DNA from: Heloderma charlesbogerti
Taxonomy: Eukaryota; Chordata; Lepidosauria; Squamata; Helodermatidae
Direction: 5' to 3'
NCBI GenBank assembly: GCA_026122225.1
Contig: JANEZZ010000728.1
Coordinates: 3,286,001-3,350,000, forward strand
DNA length: 64,000 nt
Shown one piece after another: positions 11,501-22,239 of the stretch. The notes under the pieces were generated by a model. That model did not search any database. It was not told the origin of the DNA and worked only from the letters and a program-made list of their open reading frames with translations. The position numbers were made by a program, and so were the translations under genes. The stretch's first letter is position 1; the number at the start of each line of letters is the position of its first letter.

Positions 11501-14500
11501 AATTGCTTATGTAAATATTTACATAGGATAAAATGGCAAAAAATAGGGAATGCAAATGGCAGCTGCCGTAGCTGCCGCCATTTGCGTACTCCTTTTTGGG
11601 GGGGGGCATGCCGTGATAGGCTACGTAAATACTTACGTAGCCTATCACGGCAGCCTGGAAGGACGCAAATGGCGGCCGCTATGGCGACCGCCCTTTTCCT
11701 CCGCAGCAGCCTGTCCGCGGCTGGAAGTCCGGCTGTGGACGGCCCTGGACGGCTGCTCCGTGGAGCCGCCACGGAGCACAGCTGGCCGGGCAGGATTCCA
11801 GGGGGGAGGACCGGATCGCCTCCCCCCCCGTCGAAGATTCCGGGGGGAGGGATGGAGCGCCTTCCCCCCAGCGGATGCCCCGACTGGAACCAGGTAAGGG
11901 ATTCATACATCCCTACGTGAGACTATTCTCTCTCTTTTGGGTTCACCTTGAATGTTCACCCACCTTTGCACCTCTGTTTCTTTCTGGTTGATTTAGAAAT
12001 AGTCACACTATGAGCCCTTGCCATGCATACTCCCATGTTGAAACATCACTGGAGCAGTGTGAGAAGGAATCGTAAGAAAGTTGCAACCATGCTGCTCCAG
12101 TAATGAAAAAACTCACCCCAGATCTGGATTACCCATAAAATGTCACTTACACATGTGACATACATGCCATTCTAGCTGCTGGTAGTAGGTCGCTTAAATA
12201 TAGCACCTTTGCAATATTGTTTAGCTCTGCAAATTACCTTGGTCTGTCATGTTCAGTTTCAGATGGGAAGATCTATGATGCATATGTATTGTATCCAAAA
12301 ACTGAAACCCAAGACTGCTTTGCCCTGAAAGTGCTTCCTGAGGTTTTGGAGAAACAGTGTGGGTATAATCTATTTATACTTGGCAGGGATGATTTACCAG
12401 GAAAAGGTAAAATGTAACATTCATTTCTCTAAATTGCTTTTAAAATAAAATAGTTTAATCTAAATTTTGTCAGTAATAAATAGGGGCGGGGGTGGTAATA
12501 ACTTGCAAGAAATAGGCATCTTAGTTTAATCTTGGGCATGGTCCAGTGGCTTATGCATACAGTGTAGTAGAATTTCTCTTCCCTTGCTGCAAACCACCAA
12601 AACTGTGGCTTAAATTCCTCTTGACTTAGATAAAACAATATTTTAATAATTAAATATAATAAATACATTTTAAAATTGTCTTTAAAAACGGAGCGCAAAA
12701 TTACATTGAAAACCATTCAAATGCCAGGTGGAACAAAAACTAAATAAAGAGGGAGCCAGTTTAAACTCCTTAGGGAGGGAGTTGCACAATCGGGGTGCTG
12801 TCACAGAAAAAAACCTGTGCGGTGTTGCCATCAATCTAATTTATCTCAGTGGTGAAATACCTAACAGGGCTTCCAAAGAGATTTTAAACTATCATATGGC
12901 AGGAGTTGATCTTTCAGATTTCCTGGCTCCAGCCCATTTAGGGCTTTATTGATAACTTCCAATAAATTTGAATTTTTAATTTTCTCTGGAAACAAATAGG
13001 AAGCCAGTACAATTGATATAAGACTGGAGAAATAGTTCAGGAAAGCACACACCAGAAAACAATCTAGCCAGTGTGTTTTTCAGTAGCTGCAGTTTCTGTA
13101 CAGTCTTCAAGTGCAGCCCCACACTGAGCGCATTGCAGTTATCTAAACTAGAGGTGATTAAGGTATGGGTCACTGTGGCTTGCTCCTCCTTCTCCAGGAA
13201 GGAAAACAACTGGTGCACCAGCTAAAGCTGAGCAAAGGCACTCCTGGCCACAGCAGCCATTCGACCCTCCAGGAACAATGCCAGGTCCAGAAGTATCCCC
13301 AAGCTACAAACGTCAGAGGGAGTGCAGCCCCATCCAGAACAAGCTGATCTGTAGACAAATTAGCTTTTCTCCTGACCAACAGTGCCTCCATTTTATCTGG
13401 GTTGAGGGTCAACGTTTAGCCCATGTTCAATCCATCACTGTGTCTAGGACTTCAAGAGCCTTCTTGGAATCAGTTGAAAAGGAGAGATAGAGCAGGGCAT
13501 CATCAGCATAGTGATGGGACCAAACCACCAAACTCTGGATGACCTCTTCCAGTAGCTTCATGCATATGTTAAAAAGCACAGGAAACAAAGTAGAATCTAA
13601 CAGACTCCAGTGGCCGAGGGGCTGAGCAATAGTCCCCCAGTACCAGCTGTAGCTGGTAGGATTGGAACCATTTCAAAACAATACCCACCAAGTCCCATAC
13701 TGGTCAAATGTCCCAGAAGGATACCATGGTTAATGGTATCAAATGCCAATGAGGGGTCCAGCAGAACCCCCTGCACTCCCCCTATACGTTATCCACCAAG
13801 GCTATATCTTTCCCAAAACAGGGCCTGAACCCAGAATGGAAAAGATCAGTTTCATCCAAGAAAAGTTGGAGCTGAGTTGGCACCGTTCACTCTAGGATGT
13901 CACTGAAACAAGGAATATTAGAATAACATACAACATGCTGTGTGCATGCACCTCTGAATCTATATCCTTTGTCATCAAATTTTTGCTCCTGCCTGAGTTT
14001 TGCTCTCTAAATAAGTAGTCCAGAGCTGTGCCACTTTGGAGGCTCTGGGGGCCATTTTCAACCCACCGGAACCCACTAAGGGTTGCATCCCTGCTGAATT
14101 GGAATTGGTGGTTTGCCACCAAACAAGGCCAGATTTAGCTTTAAATCAAGGCTTTTAAGCTAATTTGGCCTTTTAGGCCACCATTGCTGTTTGCTGGCAA
14201 TTGAAATTCAGTGGTGGGCAGCACATGCAGACTGTGGGCCACTGTTGCCTACCCATGATGCAGTCACTCCATATGAGTTGAACATTGCTGAGGGTTATGA
14301 TGGTGGTTGTATTTGCCTGGCCTATAAAGTTGGGAAGGATGTGGAGGAATCTAATTTTAACAATAAAAGGCACACGCAGGTGAGGAAGGATACACCCTGA
14401 CCTCTCTTCCTTCTCATTCAGTTGCTGCAGACACTTTTTCGCCAATCTGGTTCTGAAACTGAAAGAGATCCCAGGTTGGGAAATAAGCATCTGAAGTAAT

Positions 14501-15274
14501 GAAGCACAGTGAGGTGAAGTCGGGGATGGAGAGGGTTTAGGTCACACATACATTTTGAGTCCCCCTCCCCCGCACACACACACTTACCTCCCACCTTATA
14601 CATTAATGGGGCAGTCACATGAATAAACAATGTGGCTATTCCCATCACATCTGGTTAGGTGCTAAGAATCTTGGGAATGGTTGATATAAAGCAAATGTAC
14701 CCTTGTGATATTATTAAAGTTAGAAAATATAGTATAATTAAGGAATAGGAGAAAAACCATTCTAGTCATGTTCACCTTGGTATGTGAAAGTAGCAATAGT
14801 ATGGGAATGTTTAAAGTATGCTTTACAGTAAGAATAAAATTTTGAATCTTAACCGTATTCTAGTCTTGTCTTTATCTCTTGTGCTTTACAGCTTTAGTCA
14901 GTGTTGTTGATGAAACCATACAACAAAGCAGAAGGCTGATAATTATTCTAGTACCAGGACTGCCTAGCTCGGAAGAGGCTTCGGAGCAGCACATAGTTGT
15001 GTACCATGCCCTCATACCTGATGGAATGAAAGTCATCCTGATTGAAATGGATACAATGAAGGATTACAGCAACATGCCAGAATCCATTAGATACATCAAG
15101 CAAAAGCAGGGAGCCATCAGATGGAAAGGGGACCTCTCAAAGAGAAGCTCTCGTTCTCCCAACAGCAAGTTCTGGAAAAAGGTCAGGTACCAAATGCCAC
15201 CAGAACACCATATTTCCCATGATGTACCTTTGGTGCCAACATCTCTCCATGCCTGTCAAACAATAGAAACGTGA
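5438..15274 (+). CDS. IL1RL2: IL1RL2 (IL-36 receptor) 3' half, five coding exons
   Basis: Type I membrane receptor that in mammals binds IL-36 cytokines, recruits IL1RAP and signals through cytoplasmic TIR domains and MyD88. Five exons are visible: 5438-5561, 7342-7478, 8466-8594, 12263-12406 and 14892-15274. They encode the second part of the extracellular region (third Ig domain), one membrane segment and a complete TIR domain with a stop codon. Exon phases join without a frameshift. IL1RL2 is preferred over IL1R1 or IL1RL1 because of WKVNNTLV and LFVCHAGEVAAYI in Ig3 and DGMKVILIEM in the TIR, which I recognise as closest to mammalian IL1RL2 motifs; the TIR alone would also fit IL1R1. The next gene downstream is IL1RL1 on the same strand, as in the conserved cluster. 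Signal peptide, Ig1, Ig2 and linker exons are not seen and lie upstream. Confidence 0.88.
5594..5631 (+). repeat. 20-bp tandem duplication in IL1RL2 intron
   Basis: ATCAAGCAAGATTTGACTTG occurs twice in succession about 30 bp downstream of the exon donor. Confidence 0.85.
5682..6122 (-). mobile_element. CR1 LINE 3' end
   Basis: On the plus strand it opens AATCATAGAATAGTAGGGTTGG and includes GAGTCCAACCCCCTGC, the antisense of the CR1 3' terminus typical of sauropsids. The minus strand encodes the end of CR1 ORF2 (LKELGMFSLEKRRLRGDMIA, LFKYLKGCHREKGQDLF, NGLKLQEARFWLNIRKNFLT). It is 5'-truncated near 6122, as is usual for CR1. Confidence 0.92.
6123..7341 (+). other. IL1RL2 intron; unidentified sequence
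   Basis: Apart from the 44-bp duplication at 6632-6719, no known repeat or exon was recognised. Open frames here have no coding similarity I can name. Confidence 0.5.
6632..6719 (+). repeat. 44-bp perfect tandem duplication
   Basis: A 44-bp unit beginning GGAGAGCTCTTAAGCATCC and ending TATGTGACAAA appears twice in a row without a difference, implying a recent duplication. Confidence 0.95.
7342..7478 (+). CDS. IL1RL2: IL1RL2 exon, second half of Ig domain 3
   Basis: The acceptor is TTTTGGTACAG and the donor GTATGT. One base completes the Arg codon left in phase 2, then DEYPAKGGQLYIVSLNITK, LKSEDYDQLFVCHAG and EVAAYITIQRP; ends in phase 1. The D-x-Y-x-x-x-x-x-C pattern gives the F-strand cysteine that pairs with the Cys of the previous exon. 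NIT is a potential glycosylation site. Confidence 0.88.
7479..8465 (+). other. IL1RL2 intron; no repeat recognised
   Basis: Nothing assignable seen; the sequence runs up to the acceptor TCTGATGCAG of the transmembrane exon. Confidence 0.5.
8466..8594 (+). CDS. IL1RL2: IL1RL2 transmembrane exon
   Basis: Phase 1 in and out. The translation is TKNLT, then a hydrophobic span GFVALVLLIVIPIFICMLF, then the conserved juxtamembrane KIEIVLWYRKSCRPFLHKK. The FKI(D/E)IVLWYR motif just inside the membrane is diagnostic of the IL-1 receptor family. Confidence 0.93.
8595..9779 (+). other. IL1RL2 intron, mostly unresolved
   Basis: The stretch 8900-9150 contains CCATGGTTTGTGGCATGGTTT and inverted copies of GGGGTTA and TAACCCC, suggesting a decayed DNA transposon. 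An (AAC)n run lies at 9482-9501. No exon was recognised. Confidence 0.4.
9780..10020. mobile_element. Short non-autonomous DNA transposon (MITE)
   Basis: Terminal inverted repeats CTGAGGCTAGATCTACA (left) and, as complement of the right end, CTCAGGCCAGATCTACA bound a 241-bp A/T-rich body with no ORF. No clear target-site duplication, so the superfamily is not assigned. Confidence 0.55.
10259..10562 (+). mobile_element. Sauria-type tRNA-derived SINE
   Basis: Contains GAGTTCGATCCCAGCAGAAG (box-B-like), GGTAGCCGGCTCAGGTCGA, CCATCCTTCCGAGGTCGATA, TGGCAAACCACCCCG and the terminal CAGTAATGACCCAGTGCTT..GGAACCTTTCTTTTTTT, the order I know from Sauria SINEs of squamates, which use the BovB machinery. 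Plus orientation, inside an IL1RL2 intron. Confidence 0.75.
10563..11080 (+). other. IL1RL2 intron; no element recognised
   Basis: Contains T-rich tracts around 10610 and 10915. Nothing assignable. Confidence 0.4.
11089..11915. mobile_element. Palindromic hAT-like element H1 (827 bp) in IL1RL2 intron
   Basis: Ends TAGGGATGG...ACATCCCTA. The 8-bp target-site duplication CGTGAGAC is exact at 11081-11088 and 11916-11923. The long structured end is on the left: inner stem 11126-11135 with 11140-11149, outer stem ATTCTGCCAC with GTGGCGGAAT. The middle holds four palindromes: 11327-11360, 11405-11426, about 11510-11527, and 11611-11650. CCAGGTAAGG lies near the right end (about 11891) and its complement near the left (CTTACCTGG, about 11208). 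No transposase ORF; the open frames here are translations of the palindromes. Confidence 0.85.
11611..11650. repeat. 40-bp near-perfect palindrome in H1
   Basis: CCGTGATAGGCTACGTAAAT is followed at once by ACTTACGTAGCCTATCACGG; the halves are complementary at 19 of 20 positions, with no loop. Confidence 0.97.
12263..12406 (+). CDS. IL1RL2: IL1RL2 first TIR exon
   Basis: The acceptor is CAGTTTCAG and the donor GTAAAA. It encodes DGKIYDAYVLYPKTETQD, CFALKVLPEVLEKQCGYN and LFILGRDDLPGK. YDAYVLYP is TIR box 1, and GYNLFILGRDDLPG is box 2 containing the BB loop that contacts adaptor TIR domains. Phase 1 at both ends. Confidence 0.95.
12407..12719 (+). other. IL1RL2 intron, A/T-rich
   Basis: No element recognised before the L2 copy starting near 12720. 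Confidence 0.4.
12720..13890 (-). mobile_element. L2-type LINE, 5'-truncated, antisense in IL1RL2 intron
   Basis: On the minus strand near 13478-13510 the reverse transcriptase core reads YADDALLYLSF, followed by TDSKKALEVLDTV and LNPDKMEALLV, the order found in L2/CR1-clade ORF2. Plus-strand text such as GCATTGCAGTTATCTAA and CCTGGCTCCAGCCCATTTA is the antisense of the 3' region. Stops and frameshifts make it non-functional. Confidence 0.75.
13891..14891 (+). other. IL1RL2 intron; unresolved
   Basis: A short (CA)n lies at about 14572-14583. No exon or named repeat recognised before the acceptor GTGCTTTACAG. Confidence 0.4.
14892..15274 (+). CDS. IL1RL2: IL1RL2 last coding exon (TIR end and C-terminal tail)
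   Basis: Begins ALVSVVDETIQQSRRLIIIL and includes SSEEASEQHIVVYHALI, DGMKVILIEMDTMKDYSNMP, ESIRYIKQKQGAIRWKGD and box 3 FWKKVRYQMPP, then a short divergent tail ending QTIET and TGA at 15272-15274. SRRLIIIL and FWK.VRYQMP are hallmarks of IL-1 receptor TIR domains. No frame damage is seen, so the cytoplasmic part appears functional. Confidence 0.95.
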
Positions 15275-15600
15275 GCCGTATGCAGTTTTAGCAACTCTTC
15301 GTGCAACTGCTTTGAAGAGCAGTTTGGACGTGGCAAATGGACTCCTATGATTACAGGACATCCATGCTGGCGCTGATTTTTAGCTAATTAGCACGTTCAG
15401 GTGCAGAAACAAGTTGGCATTTCAAAGCAAAAAAGAATAAACTTGAAAGGACATGTGAAAGGTCCACTGAGCAGTTTTTTTTTTTTTTTTGCAGTTTCTC
15501 CTTGTTAGCGAGAGAAGATACACACAATGGCTCTGCTCCTAACAAATTCCCGCAGTTCACCTGGGGCTGCATGGGTAGTTGGATAAATAAAGCTGAATTT
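15275..15600 (+). other. IL1RL2: Probable IL1RL2 3' UTR with polyadenylation signals
   Basis: AATAAA occurs at 15436-15441 and 15586-15591, both on the coding strand soon after the stop. Which is used cannot be decided from sequence. Confidence 0.45.
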
Positions 15601-17157
15601 CTAAGCATCTTCTGTGTGGTAAATCCTGCCCCCTGCCAAACAGACTATCAAAGAAATTTAATCTTTGTGCAAAGGTTTGGATAATGGGGGTGGGGGGAAA
15701 GGGGAATGGCATCTGCAGCAAAAGTTTACATGTATGATGCCTCACCCAATTAGGGATATGTACATGGTAGCCTTTAGCAGGATTATGGGAAGTGTTTCTT
15801 TATTCACCTTGCCATAATGAATTTGTTAGCGTTTAAGATGGCACAAGAATGTTTGTTCCTTTTGCAATATTTGCATGTTATGAATATTTGATGATTCTTA
15901 GGAAATGCATTTTTCAGATGAAAATGTAAAATTTGAGGGATGGAGATGGTTTAACTTTTCAATTCTTGAATGCTTTAATTTCCATGATATATTTCATTTA
16001 ATCATTTTTATTGGTCCAGAAGAGACAGTAGTATGGTAAAATTTAAAATGTAAAATGGCTTGTAAGAAACTTATTTGTGAAAATTGATAGTCTGGCACTG
16101 AAAAGGATTAAATAACATTATCGACTAGGTCCCGAAGAAGCTGCAAACTGCTGATCTGGTCCTGAAATAGGCAGATGGCTTAATAAAGAGTCTTGAGGAG
16201 ATCCACGTGAAGATCCAGAAGAAGACCCTAGACTCATATTCCAGCCCCTAGACCCATAAGTATGAAGATCTGGACTTGTGATATATGATATTATAGCTGT
16301 ACGAAAGCGGAATGAGAAATTGTATTGGAAAAATACTGCGTGGCATGCCTTCGTATTGATTTCTGCAAAGCCACAAAGAAACAAGCAAACAATAACAACA
16401 CAAATGGTTCAGTTGGACGCTTCAGAGTTGCTGATATGAAGAGCAGAGCTACTGTACATGCTCAGGCAACATCTATAGTGATAAGGGGACTGAGAATTTC
16501 TCTATTTGATGCCAATTGGTTGAGTAATCATAACAATAATGCAAACAATGGTTGAAGCGCATGGAAGTGATCGCAATGTATGGCTTATTGTGATATACTG
16601 TCAAGAAGATAAGATATGCAGATAAGGGAGCTTCAGAGAAGTGTCAAGAGACCCTTACTAAGAAATCATGGAATTTTCAAGAGACCTCAAGAGAGAATAT
16701 GCCAGTAACATTCCAAATACATGAAGGTAACACATAAGGGTACTGAGACACATGGACAAAGACCTCACCTTTGATTGATGGATGGGTGAGCCCACTACCA
16801 TTATTACTCCACCTCTTGTCAGAACAAGGGTATACAACTCATGTAGCAAGGGATTTTGCTCTCTCGCTCTCTGTCCATCTTTCTGTATCTCTCTGTTTCT
16901 TCCTTTATATCTCACTCTTGTTTTACCTTCGCTTTCACTTTTTCACTGCCAAACCTCGCTGGACCATCGAATCTAGGGATCTGTATAACTATGGATCTCT
17001 TTGACACTTAGGCTTAATCAACCTTTTCATACTTTAACTGTTAGTTAATTTTAGTACATTATTTTCTGAAGTTAGAACTTATTTTGATTTTCTGAAGGAT
17101 GGAACTTAGAATCATTTCTGAACTTTGATCTTCTAACCAAACCTAATTAAGGCTTTC
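15601..17157. other. Intergenic; unidentified
   Basis: A/T-rich up to about 16100. From 16120 to 17040 the texture differs (CAAGAGACCTCAAGAGAG, pyrimidine-rich 16858-16925) and may be a decayed retroelement, but I could not name it. Confidence 0.35.
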
Positions 17158-18395
17158 AGTGACCTAGTCCACACATAATGCTAACTTACAGTTGAACTCT
17201 GGGTTGTCGTGATGTGTGAACATGGTTGCGCTAACCATGGTTTGTGAACCACAAACAACCAGAAAGACAAATGGTTTGTTATTGGGTTATTTAAACTCTG
17301 GGTTGTCTAAAGTCTGGGTTGTCGTTACATGCAAACTTACAACCGTGGGCTGTTCATGGGTTGTTTCAAAGGCAGTGGGCAAGTGGTTAAAACAACAACA
17401 GCCACTCCACAGACAGCCACAGTATCACTTGCCCTTTGCCTGGACTGACTCTAATAGTGAAGTCTGCCTGGTAATACCAGCCTGGCAGAACTGCTCCCCT
17501 CCCAACCTGATGCTCAGCACTGCTCTTGACAGCACTGGAGGAGTTTTCAAGGGCTAGTTACTGAGCAGGGTGCCTCATTGCCAAATAAGCCAGTGTTGGC
17601 CCCACATTTTCCAGGGCCCTTGAGCAAGACATCCTCAGCAGGGCCCCTCTGTCAGCGATTCTTCTCACCACCAGTATCATCAGCTGCTATTTCTCCTCAC
17701 CCTCCTTCTCACCATTGCTGCTGCTTGCTTGCTTGACAGTTAGAGAGCCAGTGAGGAAGCAGGCAGTAGCATCTACTGCTCCTCCTCCTCCTTGCCACCT
17801 CCATTGTCTGGGCCAGAGTGAGAGGCAGGTGAACAAGCAGGCTGCAATGGTGAAGAGGAGAAGCAATTCCAGGGTGCTCTTGCCAGTGGGCCCCTGCTGG
17901 GGTGTGGGCCCTCAGCAGGTGCCCAGTCATGCCTACACTTGATCCCATCCCTGTACCAAGCTATTTTCACCCTGCCCCTTGGAGGTCATGAACTTTAGAC
18001 CTCTGGAGGTTACCCAAAAAACATATTTCTTCCTCCTGCTCTCTGAAAGGAGGTTTCCAGGGCTTTGTCTGGGGATGGGGGAAGGCAGCTTTTCCTCCGT
18101 GAACTAGCAGCGGTGCCAGGAACAGCTGATGAATCTTCCACATACCATGTGTAGAGAAGACTAGTGTTAAGAAGGCAGCTGATGCAGTGAATTCCTGCCA
18201 GTACAACAGTGACACGAAGGCATTTGGGTATGGGGAGGGAGCAGGCAAAAGAGGCAGTGGTGGAGTAACAACCCAGGGATCAAGAGAACAACTAGTGGTT
18301 TTATTGATCATCTGCCAGATAAACGCTGAGTAGGGCAACAAACCATAAGCTAATTAAATAAAACATGGGGTAACATGATGTGTAAACACAATCAG
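17158..18395. mobile_element. Possible decayed DNA transposon
   Basis: Left-end CACACATAATGCTAAC and, as complement of the right end, ACACATCATGTTACC look like diverged terminal inverted repeats. The body repeats CTGGGTTGT several times near its left end. No transposase seen. Boundaries and class are uncertain. Confidence 0.35.
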
Positions 18396-18699
18396 TGCCT
18401 TGATGAATTAACTTCAGTTGTTCTTCGTGGTCTCTGTGTATTACATGTATGGGCTCTGCACCTGCGCTGAACCTTTTTTGGTAAACTTCTAAAGCTGAGG
18501 AACATTTTTGCAGGAACCCTCACCCATTGTCCACTGTGCATGTACCAGTGGGTTCCAGCCTGTTTCCTCAGTTCTCTTTTGGATGCTTATCGGTAGCCTC
18601 TTCGGGAACTTCCTTTGTTCGTAGAGAACTTTTTGCCAGTGCTTTTACACTCACGCTGAGGTCTTTTTCTTCTTCTCTGCATTGTTTTTTCTAGTTTTC

Positions 18700-19437
18700 A
18701 TCATTACCATAGGGGAAAAAAGGGATTTCCATTATCCGTTCGTCTTTGAGTTGTCTACTGCGGCTGCGGTCTTCATATGGTTGCAAAGGCCCCATTCCGT
18801 AAATGCAGCAAATGTAGAAGTAAGTCCCCCCCCCGACCCTCACTCTCTTTGCCTCTTTTGCTTGGGTGAGGTCCATTTACTTGATGCTTGCTTTTTGTGC
18901 CAGTCATTCATTAAACAGGCATGGAAAAACAAGTCTGACAGACTCAAAGTGGAGCTGTGGAGGAGGGCTTTGTTGGCCACAGATCCAAAAAACTTGGCCG
19001 ACTCTCACGTAAAGGAAAAGACAGTGGCTGCTATGTCTTTGTCAAAGCCATCGTCTCCTTGTCCCTCAGGTTCTGCTGAGTGGGTTTACCCTCCGACTCC
19101 GGGGTATTCTTTAGCACTCTTGGTAGCGAGGAAGATTTCGAAAAAGGCTAAGGTTCCAAAGTTGGGATCTGGTAGCCTCAAGAAACAAAAGAAGAAGAAG
19201 GCTGGTGATGAGCCTTCAAATCCTAAGATTCCAACCCCTCCACCTTTACTGGATTCACCTATCCAGGTACGTCCATTGGTACCAAGCACTCCTGTAATCA
19301 AGCCAATTTCTATGGCATCGGAAGGTGAAATATTAGAGCTGCCTCCTCCACTGCTGGTTTCCCGGGACCAAGAAACTTCTGTATGGGAAGTTCGCCAGCT
19401 GTCATCCTCAGTGAGAGATGAGGCGTCTCAACAGTGA
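18700..19437 (+). pseudogene. DIRS Gag-like ORF
   Basis: The frame contains LCLFCLGEVHLLDACFLC, a C-x2-C...C-x2-C zinc-knuckle-like cluster near the N-terminus, then SFIKQAWKNKSDRLKVELW, a basic run (KKQKKKKAG) and a proline-rich tail, all usual for DIRS Gag. The frame is open to TGA at 19435; the true start is uncertain. Confidence 0.65.
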
Positions 19438-20423
19438 TTACTGTCTCTTCCCTGGGACTGAGAACATCATTTCCTTCCTTCTGCGGCGTTCAGGTCTCCC
19501 TATGGTGATCATCATCATGACTATCAGTATAGCGAGAGGTCCAGGTCTCCTCATGGTGACTGGGATAGAAGCTCCGAGTGGTCTCACCCACCACCACAGC
19601 GCTGTGTTTTTGAGGATTGGCGTCGTTCTCAGGATTGAGAGTATTATGATCCAACAAGGTACCTCAGGGCAACTTCACCTCTGTACTGTCCTTGGCTGTT
19701 GGTGACTCAGTCTTGTCCCACCACAGGAGATAATTCTGTTCCACCTCTGCCTGTGCCACCCCGCTCATCATCCTTACTACACAGCCAGACAATATCGGTC
19801 AAGCCGACTCAGCTGCCACCTTCACCTGTGGCGCAAACTAATCCTCCATTCCGTGTGGCAAACTATCAGGCCATGATGGGCGGATGCCAACTGTTCCTAT
19901 GGGAAAAATGGACTCTCTTTGTGCTCATCTCCCAGAGGACCAAAGGGATCTCGCCCGAGTTTTTCATGCGGAAGCTGTCAAGTTGTCCAGACAGCAGATT
20001 AACAGTTCCTGTCATGAAGCTGACTGTAGCACTAAGTCAATTGTGGATGCAATCACACTCCAGAGACATGCTTGGTTGAGGTCTGCAGGCTTAACTCCTG
20101 AGGCCCGATTGCGAATTGAGGATTTGCCCTTTGAGGGTGAAGGGCTCTTTAGTGCCAAAACTGATGAACAAATGGACTCTTTTCAAAAGGCAAAGACAAC
20201 TGCCTGAAAGATGGGTTTGGGACCTCAACCTCCACAGCAACAGTACAAGTCATGCAGGTGGTTCTGCCATCAACTGTATATATGACCAAGCAGCAGTTTG
20301 AATGTTACCCTTGTTACCAGCTTCCTCAGCAGCAGAAGAGGCAGACCGCTCCTTCTTCAAAGTATCACCAGGGTCGTGAAGGACTGACTCTTCTTCTAAA
20401 TGGTGGCTTTGATTTCCTGATGT

Positions 20424-22224
20424 TTGCCTTCCTGGTCTCTCCAGCCAACCTTTCTTCGGGTCCATCCTGGCTCAGTTCTTGCTAACCTGGAGAATAATAA
20501 CAATAGACAGCTGGGTGTTAAATATAATCAGTCAGGGTTTCATGACAGAGTTTCATACCCTTCCCCAGTTGGGTGTTGTTCGCGTCACCCTCCTTCACAG
20601 GCCCTCCTCTTGGAAATGACCACCCTGCTCCAGAAGGGAGCAATTCAAAGAGTTATTCCATACCAGCTGGAGGACGATTTCTTCTGCCAGCATTTTACTG
20701 CACTGAAGCGGGATGGAGGCCTCTGTCCAATTATGGACTTGAGGAACTTGAACAAGTTTATTACTCCCAGAAAATTCAGAATGATCACAATGGCTTCGAT
20801 CCTTCCTCTCCTTCAGAAGGGTGTTTGGTTTGTGACCATAGACCTGAAGGATGCATATTTCTACATAGCAATTGCAGAGGCTCACCAGAGGTACTTGCAT
20901 TTCATTATCAGTACTGACATGCTCCAATTTCGAGTCCTGCCCTTTGGTCTGGCAACTGGCCCAAGAGATTTTACAAAGTGCATGGCAGCTATGTGTGCGT
21001 ACCTTCAATTTCAAGACATCAAAGTCTACCCTTACCTGGATGATTGGCTCCTCATCTTGGACTCTGAAGATTCCCTTTCTCATGCCATCAACATTGTTCT
21101 GAACCTTCTGGGAGCACTGGATCTGTATGTGAACAGGGAAAAGTCAACTTTGAAGCCAACACAATAGCTCCAATTTATAGGGGCATTGCTGGATTCAACA
21201 GTTGCACATGCTTACCTTTTGCCAAAGTGGCAAGAACAGTGGATTGCCCTTTCGGACACCCTTTACTTTCAGTGGTTAGTCACTGCTCATGCTGTGCAGA
21301 CACTCCTAGGACATATGGCGGCAACGATCACAGTTTTTCATGGGCAAGGCTTTGGATGCAACCACTACAGAACTGGCTTCTCCAAAACTTCAATTCCACC
21401 ACTGATGCTTGGTGTTGTTGCCTAAGGATTCCAGACAACATAGCAGATTCCCTCCTGAGTGTGAACCACACAACCTATGTCAGGGTGTCCCCTTCGTCCA
21501 AGCATCCCCTACATGGATATTGACAACAGGCACTTCCTTTTTGGGATGGGGAGCTCACTGTGGTCCACATTGGATACAGGGAACCTGGTCTTCAGTGGAA
21601 AAGAAACATCACATAAACTACCTGGAATTTCTTGCTGTTTGGAAGGAGATGCATGCCTTTGAAATTTACCTTCAAGGAAGGCATGTGCAAATCCTGACCG
21701 ATAATATAGCGGTGTTGTGGCACATCAAGAAGCAAGGGGGCATGCATTTGTCCAAACTTGTGAGTCTCACGATGGACAATTTCCAGTGGGCAATCCATCG
21801 GGACATTTTTCTGAGTGCTCTTCACATTGCTGGAGAAGACAATGTTTTGGCGGACAACCTGAGCCAGTCATACAAATCACCCCACAAATGGCAGATGTCT
21901 ACCTTCTTCATCCTGCATCATCTCTTCATGAAATGGGGTTGGCCCACCACAGACTTGTTCACGACCCCATCGAATGTGATCTGCAAGAGATTCTGCATGA
22001 GATCGGGGATCGGCCCATCATCACTGGGTGATGCCTTTCAACTTCAATGGCATGGGGAGCTGTTTTACCTTTTTCTTCCATTTCCCCTTCTCTTGAGGGT
22101 GCTCCAAAAACTAGCATGCAATAGGATGGACTGCACTGTGATCACTCCTTGGTGGCCAAGACAACTAAGGTTTACAACCCTGCTGTGTCTGTCCAAAAGG
22201 CAGTTCCACAATCCTCAGATCTGA
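20424..22224 (+). pseudogene. DIRS reverse transcriptase and RNase H
   Basis: From 20424 the frame gives FRMITMASILPLLQKGVWF, TIDLKDAYFYIAI, FRVLPFGLATGPRDFTK and the catalytic VYPYLDDWLLIL (YLDDWLL at 21033-21053), all DIRS/Ngaro-like. A TAG at 21165-21167 interrupts, followed in frame by LQFIGALLDST. After frameshifts between about 21230 and 21420, another frame gives RNase H: HVQILTDNIAVLWHIKKQGG and LHIAGEDNVLADNLSQ. Non-functional. Confidence 0.85.
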
Positions 22225-22239
22225 TCTCTCGGGATTGAT

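Noticed and set aside
11300..11660. Possible CRISPR-like array of repeated palindromes
   Set aside because: Spacing is irregular, the units are inverted rather than direct repeats, the setting is a vertebrate intron, and the flanking duplications show a transposon.
11004..11920. Open frames of 100-175 residues with recurring VIGYVNIYVAYHG-type peptides here and at 38779-39260, 44067-44702 and 60455-61578
   Set aside because: They are translations of the GATAGGCTACGTAAAT palindromes in both strands of the H elements; the peptide recurs because the DNA repeats, and no protein family fits.
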